Shown piece by piece: positions 52,501 to 60,115 of a DNA stretch of 60,654 nt. The notes beneath the pieces were generated by a model. It did no database searches. It worked only from the letters and a program-made list of their open reading frames with translations, and was not told the DNA's origin. Made by a program: the position numbers and the translations under genes. Source of the DNA: Acetobacteraceae bacterium (GTDB lineage: Bacteria; Pseudomonadota; Alphaproteobacteria; Acetobacterales; Acetobacteraceae). The DNA lies in assembly GCA_025452005.1 (NCBI GenBank), contig JANWJK010000340.1, positions 1 through 60,654 on the forward strand, given 5' to 3'. The stretch's first letter is position 1, and each line of letters opens with the position of its first letter.

Positions 52501-52613
52501 AATCAGGCAACGTACAAACCGGCGGAGGCACGACCCCCACTCCTTATCCCCAGTACTATGGCAACGCCTGGGACGGAGCGCATCCTCCGCCGCCGCCGAG
52601 GCGAGGACCTTGA
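49563..52613 (+). CDS. vgrG: Specialized VgrG (TssI) with C-terminal HExxH metallopeptidase-like domain
   Basis: The 1016-residue spike protein of the type VI secretion system has gp27-like N-terminal domains (about 1-400), an unusual hydrophobic insert (about 415-455), the gp5 OB fold (about 500-590, with FLPRVGEEVLVDFIGGDPDR) and the beta-helix needle (about 600-760). After a Gly/Lys/Arg-rich linker near residue 795, a C-terminal extension of about 215 residues carries HEMNH (875-879), a zinc-protease motif. Acidic candidates for the third ligand are E906/E907 in MVAEEAHGE. The tail is Pro-rich. An effector role is inferred: it is fused to VgrG, and a likely immunity gene follows after 24 bases. 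Confidence 0.9.
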   Translation: MADSVQAKARIQIDTDLDRDVLLATGIIGQETISRPYVYNLTLISKKFDIHPEQMLATKVGIRVRKEKEGEYRGLNGFVLSFAGGELHAKRREYRTYTMRVAPWLTLLDHGAEFRIFQDKNVLQIIDTVLQDAISGLHQGDGTTFGASPSLYYSLRAHPGGRYPTLEYCVQYNETDFNFISRLMEKHGIHYFFQQTDTNHKMIMVDGPPYAAAEESPISFHRSNASRGTVRRWTHSYEPQMRRWTTRDRDYRLNPAIIQRQDETMDPALSSGADHFEFPGGFAVLKDPGAESDYASTLATNRMQEQESRFEVFNGNSVRASFAAGTRIRIIGVPEQKQEERITFEEGKDYLITSVTFSATELGYTDDKAGDVVAKLISDAAIAGALRGLDRFDDAQKNNMPDVNKVFNSLPAMPNVMAAFGVGFLGPWLSLLLDWAAPVLADIPVLSVLAPKVPKPPPYSNTFSCVPIEEGRQYRSPSVSAKPRVPGPQSAMVYGPTDEDVWTDELGRVLVKFDWDRTQKGQDGATTSCWLRVVQGWAGPKWGMQFLPRVGEEVLVDFIGGDPDRPIVVGRVYNAVHKPPFELKKYRLQSGIKTRSVPLGEKEKDRFNMLRFDDTHGSEQVLVRSQRRLDIRAFGSTYETTSGNRNAVIGWKDPDSDKQGGDFDITIGNDYQVHVNGGRYERVEKPRNLTVVGQSVSDLESDDALMVKGTANINAAKIILEAKQKISLKVGGNAIVIDPSGVTIIGTIVKINSGGAGEETSNPSIEDPEDAAASDTGEPGWLEKHKGGPGGGRKRRQLNSQHYIAPPRPGEPAAVTRIRNMLNQTPTGRNAMYVYDRDNVQPVIGAPGVGMSYHPDSNTVTVDPASQTPGSSFVHEMNHADARNSGTQPNINTASRADYVNGMVAEEAHGESLGEQAHNELAAAGTPEAGNRNPFTGPVYDTASQNGANAYRAAHPDASQNEVDEAGRQAGEQAVLNSFQSGNVQTGGGTTPTPYPQYYGNAWDGAHPPPPPRRGP

Positions 52614-52637
52614 GGACAAGGAAAAGGACGCCGGCAC

Positions 52638-53324
52638 ATGACATCGCGGATGCTCGCAGCCTGCGCGTTGCTGCTTGCCGTCCATGCCCATTCAGCACAA
52701 ATCGCGCGACAGCAAGAGGCTACCATGAGTGATCGCACCCCCCTCGCTCAACTGGTCGAGCCGATCAACGCGGAAGTGGCGCGGATGATCCGAGACCCGG
52801 CGACCATCATCGAGCGCCTGGACACACCGTTCCTCCGCGACGGCCTGATCTTCCGCATCGAGTGGCGAGGGCCGTACAAGCCGATCGGGCTGACCGTGGG
52901 CTATGCGAGACAGGACAACTTCACTGCGCTGCTGCCGACGAACACGGCGGGGTTTCAAGAGCTGGTGGAGAAGGCAGGCGCGGTGCTGGACTCGGATGAA
53001 CAGCGCGTCGCATTCGCGGTCACCGAGCTCGAGACGACGCGCCGCTTCGACGAAACCTTCCGCGTGCTGCGCTCCTTCGACGACCTTCGGCTGATGGCAA
53101 ACCCGACGGCGCCGGATGAAGCCAGGTTCCGCGCCATCAGGCAGAAATATGAGTCGATGATCCGCCTGCCGCGGACAGATGGCCCCGGTCCCTGGAAGAT
53201 GCCGGTCTACGTGTTGTCCCGCAACGATCTATGTCTGTTCACCGTCACACTTGATTCCGCCGGGAACAGCACGGTCACCCAAGCGGTTCTGGAGGCGAAT
53301 ACGCCGCTGCTGCCCGCGGGGTGA
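52638..53324 (+). CDS. Candidate immunity protein for the VgrG metallopeptidase
   Basis: The 228-residue protein has no family I recognise. From ATG 52638 it begins with a hydrophobic stretch MLAACALLLAVHAHSAQ that looks like a signal peptide. A second ATG at 52725, with AAGAGG five bases upstream, would give a 199-residue cytoplasmic form. The rest is mixed alpha/beta, charged, with RIEWRGPYKPIGLTVGYA in the middle. It starts 24 bases after the toxin-VgrG gene, exactly where immunity genes sit. If the effector acts in the periplasm, the long form would be protective. Function is inferred from position only. Confidence 0.65.
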   Translation: MTSRMLAACALLLAVHAHSAQIARQQEATMSDRTPLAQLVEPINAEVARMIRDPATIIERLDTPFLRDGLIFRIEWRGPYKPIGLTVGYARQDNFTALLPTNTAGFQELVEKAGAVLDSDEQRVAFAVTELETTRRFDETFRVLRSFDDLRLMANPTAPDEARFRAIRQKYESMIRLPRTDGPGPWKMPVYVLSRNDLCLFTVTLDSAGNSTVTQAVLEANTPLLPAG

Positions 53325-53360
53325 GCGGATGGATTCAGGGAATTTGCGTCGTCGCCTGAC

Positions 53361-53489
53361 GGGTGACACGATCGAGACCGCGCCGGCCTAGTTGCACAAG
53401 CATTTGGATGGGTTGTTCAGCGCCGGCTGATTGGCGATCAGCAAGGTCGGCGATCCGGGTGCCCAGGGCGTGGGGTACGGCTGGAGCCT
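53361..53489 (-). pseudogene. Decayed 3' fragment of a second DUF4280 gene
   Basis: On the minus strand this reads [19 protein letters not shown], then ALNNPSKCLCN, a stop codon (TAG, 53390-53388), then AGAVSIVSP. It aligns with the C-terminus of the intact DUF4280 protein at 49039-49428 (PWVPG, NQPAL, SKC.C, then WLGVITVTSP). The stop falls exactly at the conserved Trp, so TGG has become TAG. The 5' two-thirds of the gene are missing. It lies opposite to and just after the immunity-candidate gene, and is the remains of an inverted second tip gene. Confidence 0.8.
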
Positions 53490-53616
53490 TGGCGCCAGCC
53501 GATCATCACAGCAGCGCAACCATGGGCGAACCCCCGATCGGGGGCCATGGAGCGGGACGTTTGTATGCCACCGACCGCATGCTACAGGTCGGCGGAACAC
53601 CAGTCCCGGGCCCGAC

Positions 53617-54921
53617 ATGAACGAACAGCGTCCCGCCGCCAGCCTGCAGCGGTTCTTCGGCGCCCCGCTTGCCGAGACCGATCCGGAGCTTGCCGCCGCG
53701 CTCGGGGCCGAACTGATCCGCCAGCAGGACGGCATCGAGCTGATCGCCAGCGAGAACGCTGTCTCCGCGGCGGTCCTCGAGGCACAAGGCTCCGTGCTGA
53801 CCAACAAGTATGCCGAGGGCTACCCCGGCCGGCGCTACTACGGCGGGTGCGTGTACGTCGATGTCGCCGAGCAGCTCGCGATCGACCGGGCCAAGCGGCT
53901 GTTCGCCTGCGCGTTTGCCAATGTGCAGCCGCATTCCGGTGCGCAGGCGAACCAGGCGGTATTCCTTGCCCTGCTGAAACCGGGCGACACGATCCTCGGC
54001 ATGAGCCTCGCCGCCGGCGGCCACCTGACCCACGGCGCGCCACCCAACCTGTCCGGCAAATGGTTCCGCGCCATCCAGTACGGCGTTCGGCGCGATGACG
54101 GACTGCTGGACTATGAGGAGCTGGAGCGGCTGGCGCGCGCGGAGAAGCCAAAGCTGATCATCGCCGGCGGTTCCGCCTATCCGCGCTTCATCGACTTTCC
54201 CCGCATCCGCCGTGTGGCCGACGAAGTCGGTGCGTATTTCATGGTGGACATGGCGCATTTCGCCGGCCTGGTCGCCGCCGACCTGTTCCCCACGCCGCTG
54301 GCGCACGCACATGTCGTCACCACCACGACGCACAAGACGCTGCGGGGACCGCGCGGCGGCATGATCCTGGCCAACGATCTGGAGATCGGGCGCAAGATCA
54401 ATTCGGCGGTGTTCCCCGGCCTGCAGGGCGGCCCGCTGATGCACGTGATCGCCGGCAAGGCCGCCGCCTTCGGCGAAGCGCTGCGCCCGGACTTCCGCAC
54501 CTACCAGAAGGCGGTCGTCGAGAACGCCCAGACACTGGCGGAGACGCTCGCGCGGCAGGGTCTCGCGATCGTCACCGGTGGCACCGACTGTCACCTTCTG
54601 CTGGTGGACCTCCGTCCCAGGCACGTCACCGGCAAGGCCGCGGAGGCCAGCCTGGAGCGCGCCCGGATCACGGCCAACAAGAACGCGATCCCGTTCGATC
54701 CGGAGAAGCCGGCGGTCACCTCCGGCATCCGCCTCGGCTCGCCGGCCGCCACCACGCGCGGCTTCGGCACCACGGAGTTCCGCGAGATCGGGCTGATGAT
54801 CGACCAGGTGCTGGAGGGCCTGTCGCGCTCCAACGACGGCACAAACGACGTGGCCGAGACGACGGTGGGCGCCCGCGTCCAGGCACTGTGCGCCCGATTC
54901 CCGCTGTATCGCGGAAGGTAG
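53617..54921 (+). CDS. glyA: Serine hydroxymethyltransferase
   Basis: The 434-residue PLP enzyme interconverts serine and glycine with tetrahydrofolate, supplying one-carbon units. Signatures are [31 protein letters not shown] and the PLP-lysine motif [14 protein letters not shown] with K240. The ATG at 53617 gives the normal N-terminus. It is followed by nrdR after 6 bases, and the order glyA-nrdR-ribD-ribE-ribB-ribH-nusB is a common alphaproteobacterial operon. The upstream 290 bases hold only the DUF4280 remnant and the presumed promoter. Confidence 0.97.
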   Translation: MNEQRPAASLQRFFGAPLAETDPELAAALGAELIRQQDGIELIASENAVSAAVLEAQGSVLTNKYAEGYPGRRYYGGCVYVDVAEQLAIDRAKRLFACAFANVQPHSGAQANQAVFLALLKPGDTILGMSLAAGGHLTHGAPPNLSGKWFRAIQYGVRRDDGLLDYEELERLARAEKPKLIIAGGSAYPRFIDFPRIRRVADEVGAYFMVDMAHFAGLVAADLFPTPLAHAHVVTTTTHKTLRGPRGGMILANDLEIGRKINSAVFPGLQGGPLMHVIAGKAAAFGEALRPDFRTYQKAVVENAQTLAETLARQGLAIVTGGTDCHLLLVDLRPRHVTGKAAEASLERARITANKNAIPFDPEKPAVTSGIRLGSPAATTRGFGTTEFREIGLMIDQVLEGLSRSNDGTNDVAETTVGARVQALCARFPLYRGR

Positions 54922-54927
54922 CCGCCA

Positions 54928-55383
54928 ATGCGCTGCCCGTTCTGCGGCCATGAAGACACGCAGGTAAAGGACAGCCGCCCCAGCGAGGACGGCGGGGCGA
55001 TCCGGCGGCGGCGCTTCTGCGCCAATTGCGGCCAGCGCTTCACCACCATCGAGCGCACCCAGTTGCGCGAACTCACTGTTCTGAAGTCGGACGGCCGCCG
55101 GGTGCCGTTCGAACGCGACAAGCTGGCCCGATCGATCCGCATCGCCATGCGGAAGCGGCCCGTCCAGGAGGAGCGGATCGAGCGCATCGTCAACGGCATC
55201 GTCCGCCAGCTCGAATCCTCGGGAGAGAGCGACATACCATCGAAGCAGATCGGCGAACTGGTGATGGACACGCTGCGCGAGGTGGACTCGGTCGCTTATG
55301 TCCGCTTCGCCAGCGTCTACCGAAATTTCCGCGAAGCCAAGGACTTCGAGGACTTTATTGGCTCCCTGGGCGAGGCCCCGTAG
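54928..55383 (+). CDS. nrdR: Transcriptional repressor NrdR
   Basis: The 151-residue repressor of ribonucleotide reductase genes senses ATP/dATP. A four-Cys zinc ribbon ([13 protein letters not shown], then [10 protein letters not shown]3, C6, C31, C34) is followed by an ATP-cone domain starting at [20 protein letters not shown]. Length and spacing are standard. It sits 6 bases after glyA and 8 before ribD. Confidence 0.97.
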   Translation: MRCPFCGHEDTQVKDSRPSEDGGAIRRRRFCANCGQRFTTIERTQLRELTVLKSDGRRVPFERDKLARSIRIAMRKRPVQEERIERIVNGIVRQLESSGESDIPSKQIGELVMDTLREVDSVAYVRFASVYRNFREAKDFEDFIGSLGEAP

Positions 55384-55391
55384 TCACCGTC

Positions 55392-56513
55392 ATGCCCGCG
55401 CCGTCACGCCCCTCACCGGCCGAAGACATCGCCCACAAGCGGTCCGCGCTGGCTCTGGGGCAGCGCGGCATCGGCAACACCTGGCCCAATCCGTCGGTCG
55501 GCTGCGTCATCGTCAACCACGGCCGCGTGGTCGGCAGGGCGGTCACCGCGCCAGGCGGCCGGCCGCACGCCGAGCCTGCCGCGTTGGACATGGCGGGTGT
55601 GTCCGCACGGGACGCCACTGTCTACGTCACGCTGGAACCGTGCTGCCATTGGGGCCGCACGCCGCCCTGCACCGATGCGCTGATCGGTGCCGGCGTCGCC
55701 CGTGTGGTGATCGCCACGCGCGATCCCGACCCCAGGGTGGATGGCGCGGGCGTCGCGCGGCTGCGCGCGGCCGGCGTCGCTGTCGATGAAGGCGTGCTTC
55801 AGAAGGAGGCCGACGAGCTGGCGGCGGGGTTCCGCTCGCGCGTTCGCCAGGGGCGTCCGCTGGTGACGCTGAAGCTCGCCTCGACGCTGGATGGCCGGAT
55901 CGCCGCGCGGTCGGGCGAGAGCCGGTGGATCACCGGCGAGGCGGCGCGTCGTGCCGCCCACGCGCTGCGCGGACGACACGACGCGGTAATGGTCGGCGTC
56001 GGCACGGTGCTGGCGGATGATCCGGAGCTGACCTGCCGGCTGCCCGGATACCGGACCAACCCGGTGGTGCGTATCGTGGCCGACAGCCATCTGCGCATGT
56101 CGCTCACGTCAACGCTTGCCGTCACGGCAGCGACCGTGCCGACCTGGGTGCTGATCCGCGACGGCACCGACCGCGACCGCCGCCACGCCTTTGCCGACGC
56201 GGGCGTCACGCTGATCGAGGTCGCCAAAGGCGAGACCGGCGTCGATCCCGCCGCGGCGCTGGCCGCGCTGGCTGATGCGGGGCTCACCCGCATTCTGGTG
56301 GAGGGCGGCGCCCAGTTCGCCGCCTCGCTGCTGCGCGCCAACCTGGTGGACCGCGTCGCCTGGTTCCACGCGCCTGCCGTGATGGGCGGCGACGCCTGGC
56401 CCGCGGTGCAGGCATTCGGCATCGAGCACCTCGACGCCATGCCTCGCTTCGCCCGGGTGGGCGACACCCCACTCGGCGATGATATGCTCACCGAGTTTAT
56501 CAGGAAGTCCTGA
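55392..56513 (+). CDS. ribD: Bifunctional riboflavin deaminase/reductase RibD
   Basis: The 373-residue enzyme performs two early steps of riboflavin synthesis: deamination of the pyrimidine and reduction of the ribosyl group. The deaminase part (about 1-145) has the zinc site H59-A-E61 plus C84 and C93 in EPCCHWGRTPPC. The reductase part (about 150-365) has KLASTLDGRIA and RILVEGGAQFAASLL. It ends directly at the ribE start with no gap. Confidence 0.96.
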   Translation: MPAPSRPSPAEDIAHKRSALALGQRGIGNTWPNPSVGCVIVNHGRVVGRAVTAPGGRPHAEPAALDMAGVSARDATVYVTLEPCCHWGRTPPCTDALIGAGVARVVIATRDPDPRVDGAGVARLRAAGVAVDEGVLQKEADELAAGFRSRVRQGRPLVTLKLASTLDGRIAARSGESRWITGEAARRAAHALRGRHDAVMVGVGTVLADDPELTCRLPGYRTNPVVRIVADSHLRMSLTSTLAVTAATVPTWVLIRDGTDRDRRHAFADAGVTLIEVAKGETGVDPAAALAALADAGLTRILVEGGAQFAASLLRANLVDRVAWFHAPAVMGGDAWPAVQAFGIEHLDAMPRFARVGDTPLGDDMLTEFIRKS

Positions 56514-57113
56514 ATGTTCACCGGCATCGTCACCGCTCTCGGCACGGTCCGCGCAATCAGCCCGCTTGGCGGCAGCGCGGACATGAGGCTGACCATCGCC
56601 GCCGCCTGGCCCGATACCGCGACAATTCCGGTCGGCGCCTCGATCGGCTGTTCCGGCTGCTGTCTCACCGCGGTCGAGCTCGGACCCGACTGGTTCGCCG
56701 CCGACGCGTCGGCCGAGACATTGAGCCGGACCACGTTGGGACGCTGGCGGGCCGGCACACAGGTCAATCTCGAGCGTTCGCTGCGCCTGGGCGACGAACT
56801 GGGCGGTCACCTCGTCTCCGGCCATGTCGATGGCGTGGGCGAGGTGCGATCAGCTACACCGGAACACGGCTCGACCCGGATCGTGTTTCGCGTTCCCGCC
56901 AACCTGGCGCGCTTCATAGCGGTCAAGGGCAGCATCGCCGTCGACGGGGTGTCGTTGACGGTCAACGAGGTTACGGACGATACCTTTGGCGTGAACATCA
57001 TTCCGCACACCGCCGCGGTCACCAGCTTCGGCTCGCTTCGTCCCGGCGATGCGGTGAACCTCGAAATCGACATGCTGGCCCGCTATGTCGCGCGGCTGGC
57101 GGAGTTCAAGTGA
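56514..57113 (+). CDS. ribE: Riboflavin synthase, alpha subunit
   Basis: The 199-residue enzyme dismutates two lumazine molecules to riboflavin. Both internal repeats are visible: MFTGIVTALGTV with the CLTAVELG turn, and GHLVSGHVDGVGEV with GVSLTVNEV. It begins on the base after the ribD stop and its last base is shared with the ribBX start (TGATG), so translation is coupled. Confidence 0.96.
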   Translation: MFTGIVTALGTVRAISPLGGSADMRLTIAAAWPDTATIPVGASIGCSGCCLTAVELGPDWFAADASAETLSRTTLGRWRAGTQVNLERSLRLGDELGGHLVSGHVDGVGEVRSATPEHGSTRIVFRVPANLARFIAVKGSIAVDGVSLTVNEVTDDTFGVNIIPHTAAVTSFGSLRPGDAVNLEIDMLARYVARLAEFK

Positions 57114-58258
57114 TGCAGCAGAACCTCAAGACCGTCGCACTGTCGCAGTACCTGTCCGCCGCCGATGAACTGATCGAGGAGGCCCGCAACGGCCGCATGT
57201 TCATCCTGGTCGATGACGAGGACCGGGAGAACGAAGGCGATCTGGTGGTGCCAGCACAGTTCGCCACGCCCGACGCCGTCAACTTCATGGCGCGCCACGC
57301 GCGCGGCCTGGTCTGCCTCGCGCTGCCCCGCCAGAGGGTGGAGCAGCTCGGCCTGCCGCTGATGAGCGCGCATAACGGCACGCGGCACCAGACCGCGTTC
57401 ACCATTTCGATCGAGGCACGCGAAGGCGTCACCACCGGCATCTCCGCACACGACCGCGCCCGCACCATCTCGGTGGCGATCAACCCGGAATGCGGCCGCG
57501 ACGACATCGTGACACCCGGTCACATCTTCCCGCTGATGGCGCGCGAGGGCGGCACGCTGGTACGAGCTGGGCATACCGAGGCATCGGTCGACATCGCGCG
57601 CAAGGCCGGGCTGTATCCGGCGGCGGTCATCTGCGAGATCATGAACGACGACGGCACCATGGCCCGGCTGCCGGACCTGGTGGCATTCGCGCAACGCCAC
57701 AATCTGAAGCTCGGCTCGATCGCCGACCTGATCGCTTACCGACGCCTGACCGAACGGTTGGTGAAGCGTGTCGCGGACGGCACCTTCCACCACATCGCCG
57801 GCGGCGACTGGCGTGCCGTGGTCTATGCCAACACCGTCGAATACCAGGAGCATCTGGCGCTGGTTAAGGGCGACGTGAGCGGATCCGACCCCGTCATGGT
57901 ACGCATGCACGCCGTCGATATCCTGGATGACATGACCGGCGGCCCGCACTGGATCAACGTGCACAACGCGATGCACATGATCGGTCGCGAGGGCCGCGGC
58001 GTCGTGGTGCTGATCCGCGAGCATCGCAAGACCGCGCTTGCCGAGCGCGTCAGCCAGCTTACCGCGGGCAGCCCGCGGCCGCAGCGCGCGTTGCGCGACT
58101 ACGGCATCGGCGCACAGATCCTGCTCGACCTCGGTGTGAAGAACATGGTGCTGCTGTCCAATGTCCGCCGCACCATCGTCGGCATCGAGGGCTATGGGCT
58201 GAACATCGTGGCCCAGAAGCCTATCCCGAACATCGTCGGCGAAGGCTATACTGGATGA
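57113..58258 (+). CDS. ribB: DHBP synthase fused to degenerate GTP cyclohydrolase II domain (RibBX)
   Basis: The 381-residue protein has an intact N-terminal 3,4-dihydroxy-2-butanone 4-phosphate synthase (about 10-215; FILVDDEDRENEGDLVVPA, GHIFPLMAREGG, GHTEASVDIARKAGL). The C-terminal half aligns with GTP cyclohydrolase II (EHLALVKGDV, DYGIGAQILLDLGV, GIEGYGLNIVAQ), but the zinc-binding Cys motif (SECLTGD...RCDCG) is replaced by HAVDILDDMTGG and WINVHNAM with no Cys. GTP cyclohydrolase II activity is therefore not expected; this is the RibBX variant known in Proteobacteria. A separate ribA must supply the first step. The start at 57113 overlaps ribE by one base; the stop overlaps ribH by 4. 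Confidence 0.94.
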   Translation: MQQNLKTVALSQYLSAADELIEEARNGRMFILVDDEDRENEGDLVVPAQFATPDAVNFMARHARGLVCLALPRQRVEQLGLPLMSAHNGTRHQTAFTISIEAREGVTTGISAHDRARTISVAINPECGRDDIVTPGHIFPLMAREGGTLVRAGHTEASVDIARKAGLYPAAVICEIMNDDGTMARLPDLVAFAQRHNLKLGSIADLIAYRRLTERLVKRVADGTFHHIAGGDWRAVVYANTVEYQEHLALVKGDVSGSDPVMVRMHAVDILDDMTGGPHWINVHNAMHMIGREGRGVVVLIREHRKTALAERVSQLTAGSPRPQRALRDYGIGAQILLDLGVKNMVLLSNVRRTIVGIEGYGLNIVAQKPIPNIVGEGYTG

Positions 58259-58737
58259 GCACCGAGGACGCCCCGCTTCCCGCCGCGCCGCAGATCGGTG
58301 GTCCACCGCCGCATCTGCTGGTGGTCCGCGCGCCGTACTATCGCGCGGTCATCGATGGGCTGACCGATGGTGCGACGCGCATCCTGCGCGAGGCCGGCGC
58401 CACCTTCGAGCAGCTCGATGTCGCCGGCGCGTTCGAGCTGCCGCAGGCGGTCCGCATCGCGATGCGCGGTTCCCGGCGGTTCGATGGATTTGTTGCACTG
58501 GGGTGCATCGTTCGTGGCGAGACCGACCATTACGAGTTCATCTGCCGCGCCTCGATGGAAGGGCTGATGCAGGTCGCGTTGCAGTTCGGCCTGGCCCTCG
58601 GCACAGGGCTGCTGACCTGCGACGCGATTGCGCAGGCGGAAGCCCGGTCCGGCAAGGACGGCCACAACAAAGGGGCGGAGGCGGCTGCGGCGGCATTGTT
58701 GCAGATCGGCGCGGCAAGGCATCTCGGCGCGGTGTGA
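58255..58737 (+). CDS. ribH: 6,7-dimethyl-8-ribityllumazine synthase
   Basis: The 160-residue enzyme condenses DHBP with the pyrimidine intermediate to lumazine. Family motifs are VAGAFELPQAVRIAM, ALGCIVRGETDHYEF with the catalytic His, and NKGAEAAAAALLQI. The usual PxGxGxLT stretch is present in altered form (LALGTGLLTCDAIAQA). It overlaps ribBX by 4 bases and shares one base with nusB. Confidence 0.95.
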   Translation: MSTEDAPLPAAPQIGGPPPHLLVVRAPYYRAVIDGLTDGATRILREAGATFEQLDVAGAFELPQAVRIAMRGSRRFDGFVALGCIVRGETDHYEFICRASMEGLMQVALQFGLALGTGLLTCDAIAQAEARSGKDGHNKGAEAAAAALLQIGAARHLGAV

Positions 58738-59222
58738 TGGGCAGACCGGCGCGCAGGCCGCGCACCGCCTCGCGCGTTGCCGCCGTACAGGCGCTGTTCC
58801 AGAGCGAGCAGGCGCAGGACAATGCGGAAACGGTGATCGACCAGTTCGTCCGCCATCGGCTGGGGGAACTGCCTGGCACCGGCGGTTTCGAGGATGGCCG
58901 CGTGCCCGACGCCGAGGTGCCGCTGTTCGCGCGGATCGTGCGTGCGGCAGTGGCACAACAGGATACGATCGACGGCATGCTGGCCGACGCGCTGCCGGCC
59001 GATTGGCCGCTGGCGCGCATCGACCCGGTGCTGCGTGCGCTGATGCGCGCGGGTGCCGCCGAGCTGACGATGACCGGCGGCCCGCCGGCCAAGGTGGTGA
59101 TCAACGAATATCTCGACGTGGCAAAGGGCTTCTTCACCGGCGCCGAGCCCGGCCTGGCGAACGCGGTGCTGGATCGGCTGGCGCGGCTGTTGCGACCGGA
59201 CGAGTTTGCTTCGAAGCAATGA
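58737..59222 (+). CDS. nusB: Transcription antitermination factor NusB
   Basis: The 161-residue all-helical protein binds boxA RNA with NusE to support rRNA transcription. Typical sequences are RTASRVAAVQALFQSEQA at the N-terminus and PAKVVINEYLDVAKGFF near the C-terminus. Its start overlaps the ribH stop (TGATG), and its stop overlaps the next gene by 4 bases. Confidence 0.95.
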   Translation: MGRPARRPRTASRVAAVQALFQSEQAQDNAETVIDQFVRHRLGELPGTGGFEDGRVPDAEVPLFARIVRAAVAQQDTIDGMLADALPADWPLARIDPVLRALMRAGAAELTMTGGPPAKVVINEYLDVAKGFFTGAEPGLANAVLDRLARLLRPDEFASKQ

Positions 59223-60115
59223 CAGGGACCATCGATATGCCCGACACCATCATCGGCACCGGCTCCTACCGCTACCGCTTCCAACGCGACTGGGCGAAGC
59301 TGCCGCGCTGGTGGAACTTCGGCGAGGCGCACCTGCCAGGTCCGCCGCGCACCACCGTGAAGGGCGCCGTCGCTGCGAACGGCGACATCTATGTGCTGTG
59401 CCGCGCCGCGCATCCGGTGCTGGTGTTCGATGCCGATGGCCGCTTCCTGACCTCGTGGGGCGAGGGACAGTTCTCCAGCTTCGTGCACGGGTTGACGATC
59501 GACGCCGCCGGCAAGGTCTGGATAACCGATACCGGCCTGCACACCGTGACGCAGCACGAACCCGACGGCACCTTGCTGCGCACCTTCGGTGTGCGCGATA
59601 TGGCGATGCCGACGCTGTACGGAAGACCCTTCAACATGCCGACCGGCGTAGCGTTCAGCTCGACCGGCGAGATGTTCGTCTCCGACGGCTACGGCAATCG
59701 TCGCGTGCATTGCTTCTCCACCACGGGCGAGCTGAAGCATTCCTGGGGAGAGCCAGGCACGGGTCCCGGCCAGTTCGCACTGGTCCACTTCATCACCGCC
59801 AGTGCCGACGACCAGTTGTATGTCTGCGACCGCGAGAACCACCGCATCCAGATCTTTTCAACCAGCGGCGAATTCGTGGCTGAGTGGACCGGCTTCACCA
59901 TGCCCAGCGACCTCGCGTTCGGCCGCGAGGTGATCTATGTCGCCGGCGCGGACGGCGTGTCGATCTGGACCAGGGAACGCCGCAAGCTGGCGCAGTTCGG
60001 TCGCGACGAACCGTTTGCCGGCGCGTTCAACGTGCACGGCATCTGGCTGGACGCCGAGGAGAACATCTACCTCGCGCAGTTCGACCGCGCGGTCAGCAAG
60101 CTGAGCCGGCAGTGA
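59219..60115 (+). CDS. NHL-repeat six-bladed beta-propeller protein
   Basis: The 298-residue protein has six NHL-like blades, with repeats such as VLVFDADGRFLTSWGEGQF, GEMFVSDGYGNRRVHCF and QLYVCDRENHRIQIF. The arrangement resembles the peptidyl-hydroxyglycine alpha-amidating lyase-like propellers and related enzymes; no signal peptide is evident. It overlaps nusB by 4 bases, so it is likely part of the same operon, although it has no known role in riboflavin synthesis or antitermination. A second start at 59237 is possible. Function unknown. Confidence 0.82.
   Translation: MTGTIDMPDTIIGTGSYRYRFQRDWAKLPRWWNFGEAHLPGPPRTTVKGAVAANGDIYVLCRAAHPVLVFDADGRFLTSWGEGQFSSFVHGLTIDAAGKVWITDTGLHTVTQHEPDGTLLRTFGVRDMAMPTLYGRPFNMPTGVAFSSTGEMFVSDGYGNRRVHCFSTTGELKHSWGEPGTGPGQFALVHFITASADDQLYVCDRENHRIQIFSTSGEFVAEWTGFTMPSDLAFGREVIYVAGADGVSIWTRERRKLAQFGRDEPFAGAFNVHGIWLDAEENIYLAQFDRAVSKLSRQ

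Noticed and set aside
49039-53489. A complete type VI secretion locus
   Set aside because: Only tip, VgrG and a likely immunity gene are present; no sheath, baseplate, membrane-complex or ClpV genes flank them.
55384-55391. FMN riboswitch upstream of the riboflavin genes
   Set aside because: The rib genes follow nrdR and one another with gaps of 0-8 bases or overlaps, leaving no room for the conserved RFN structure.
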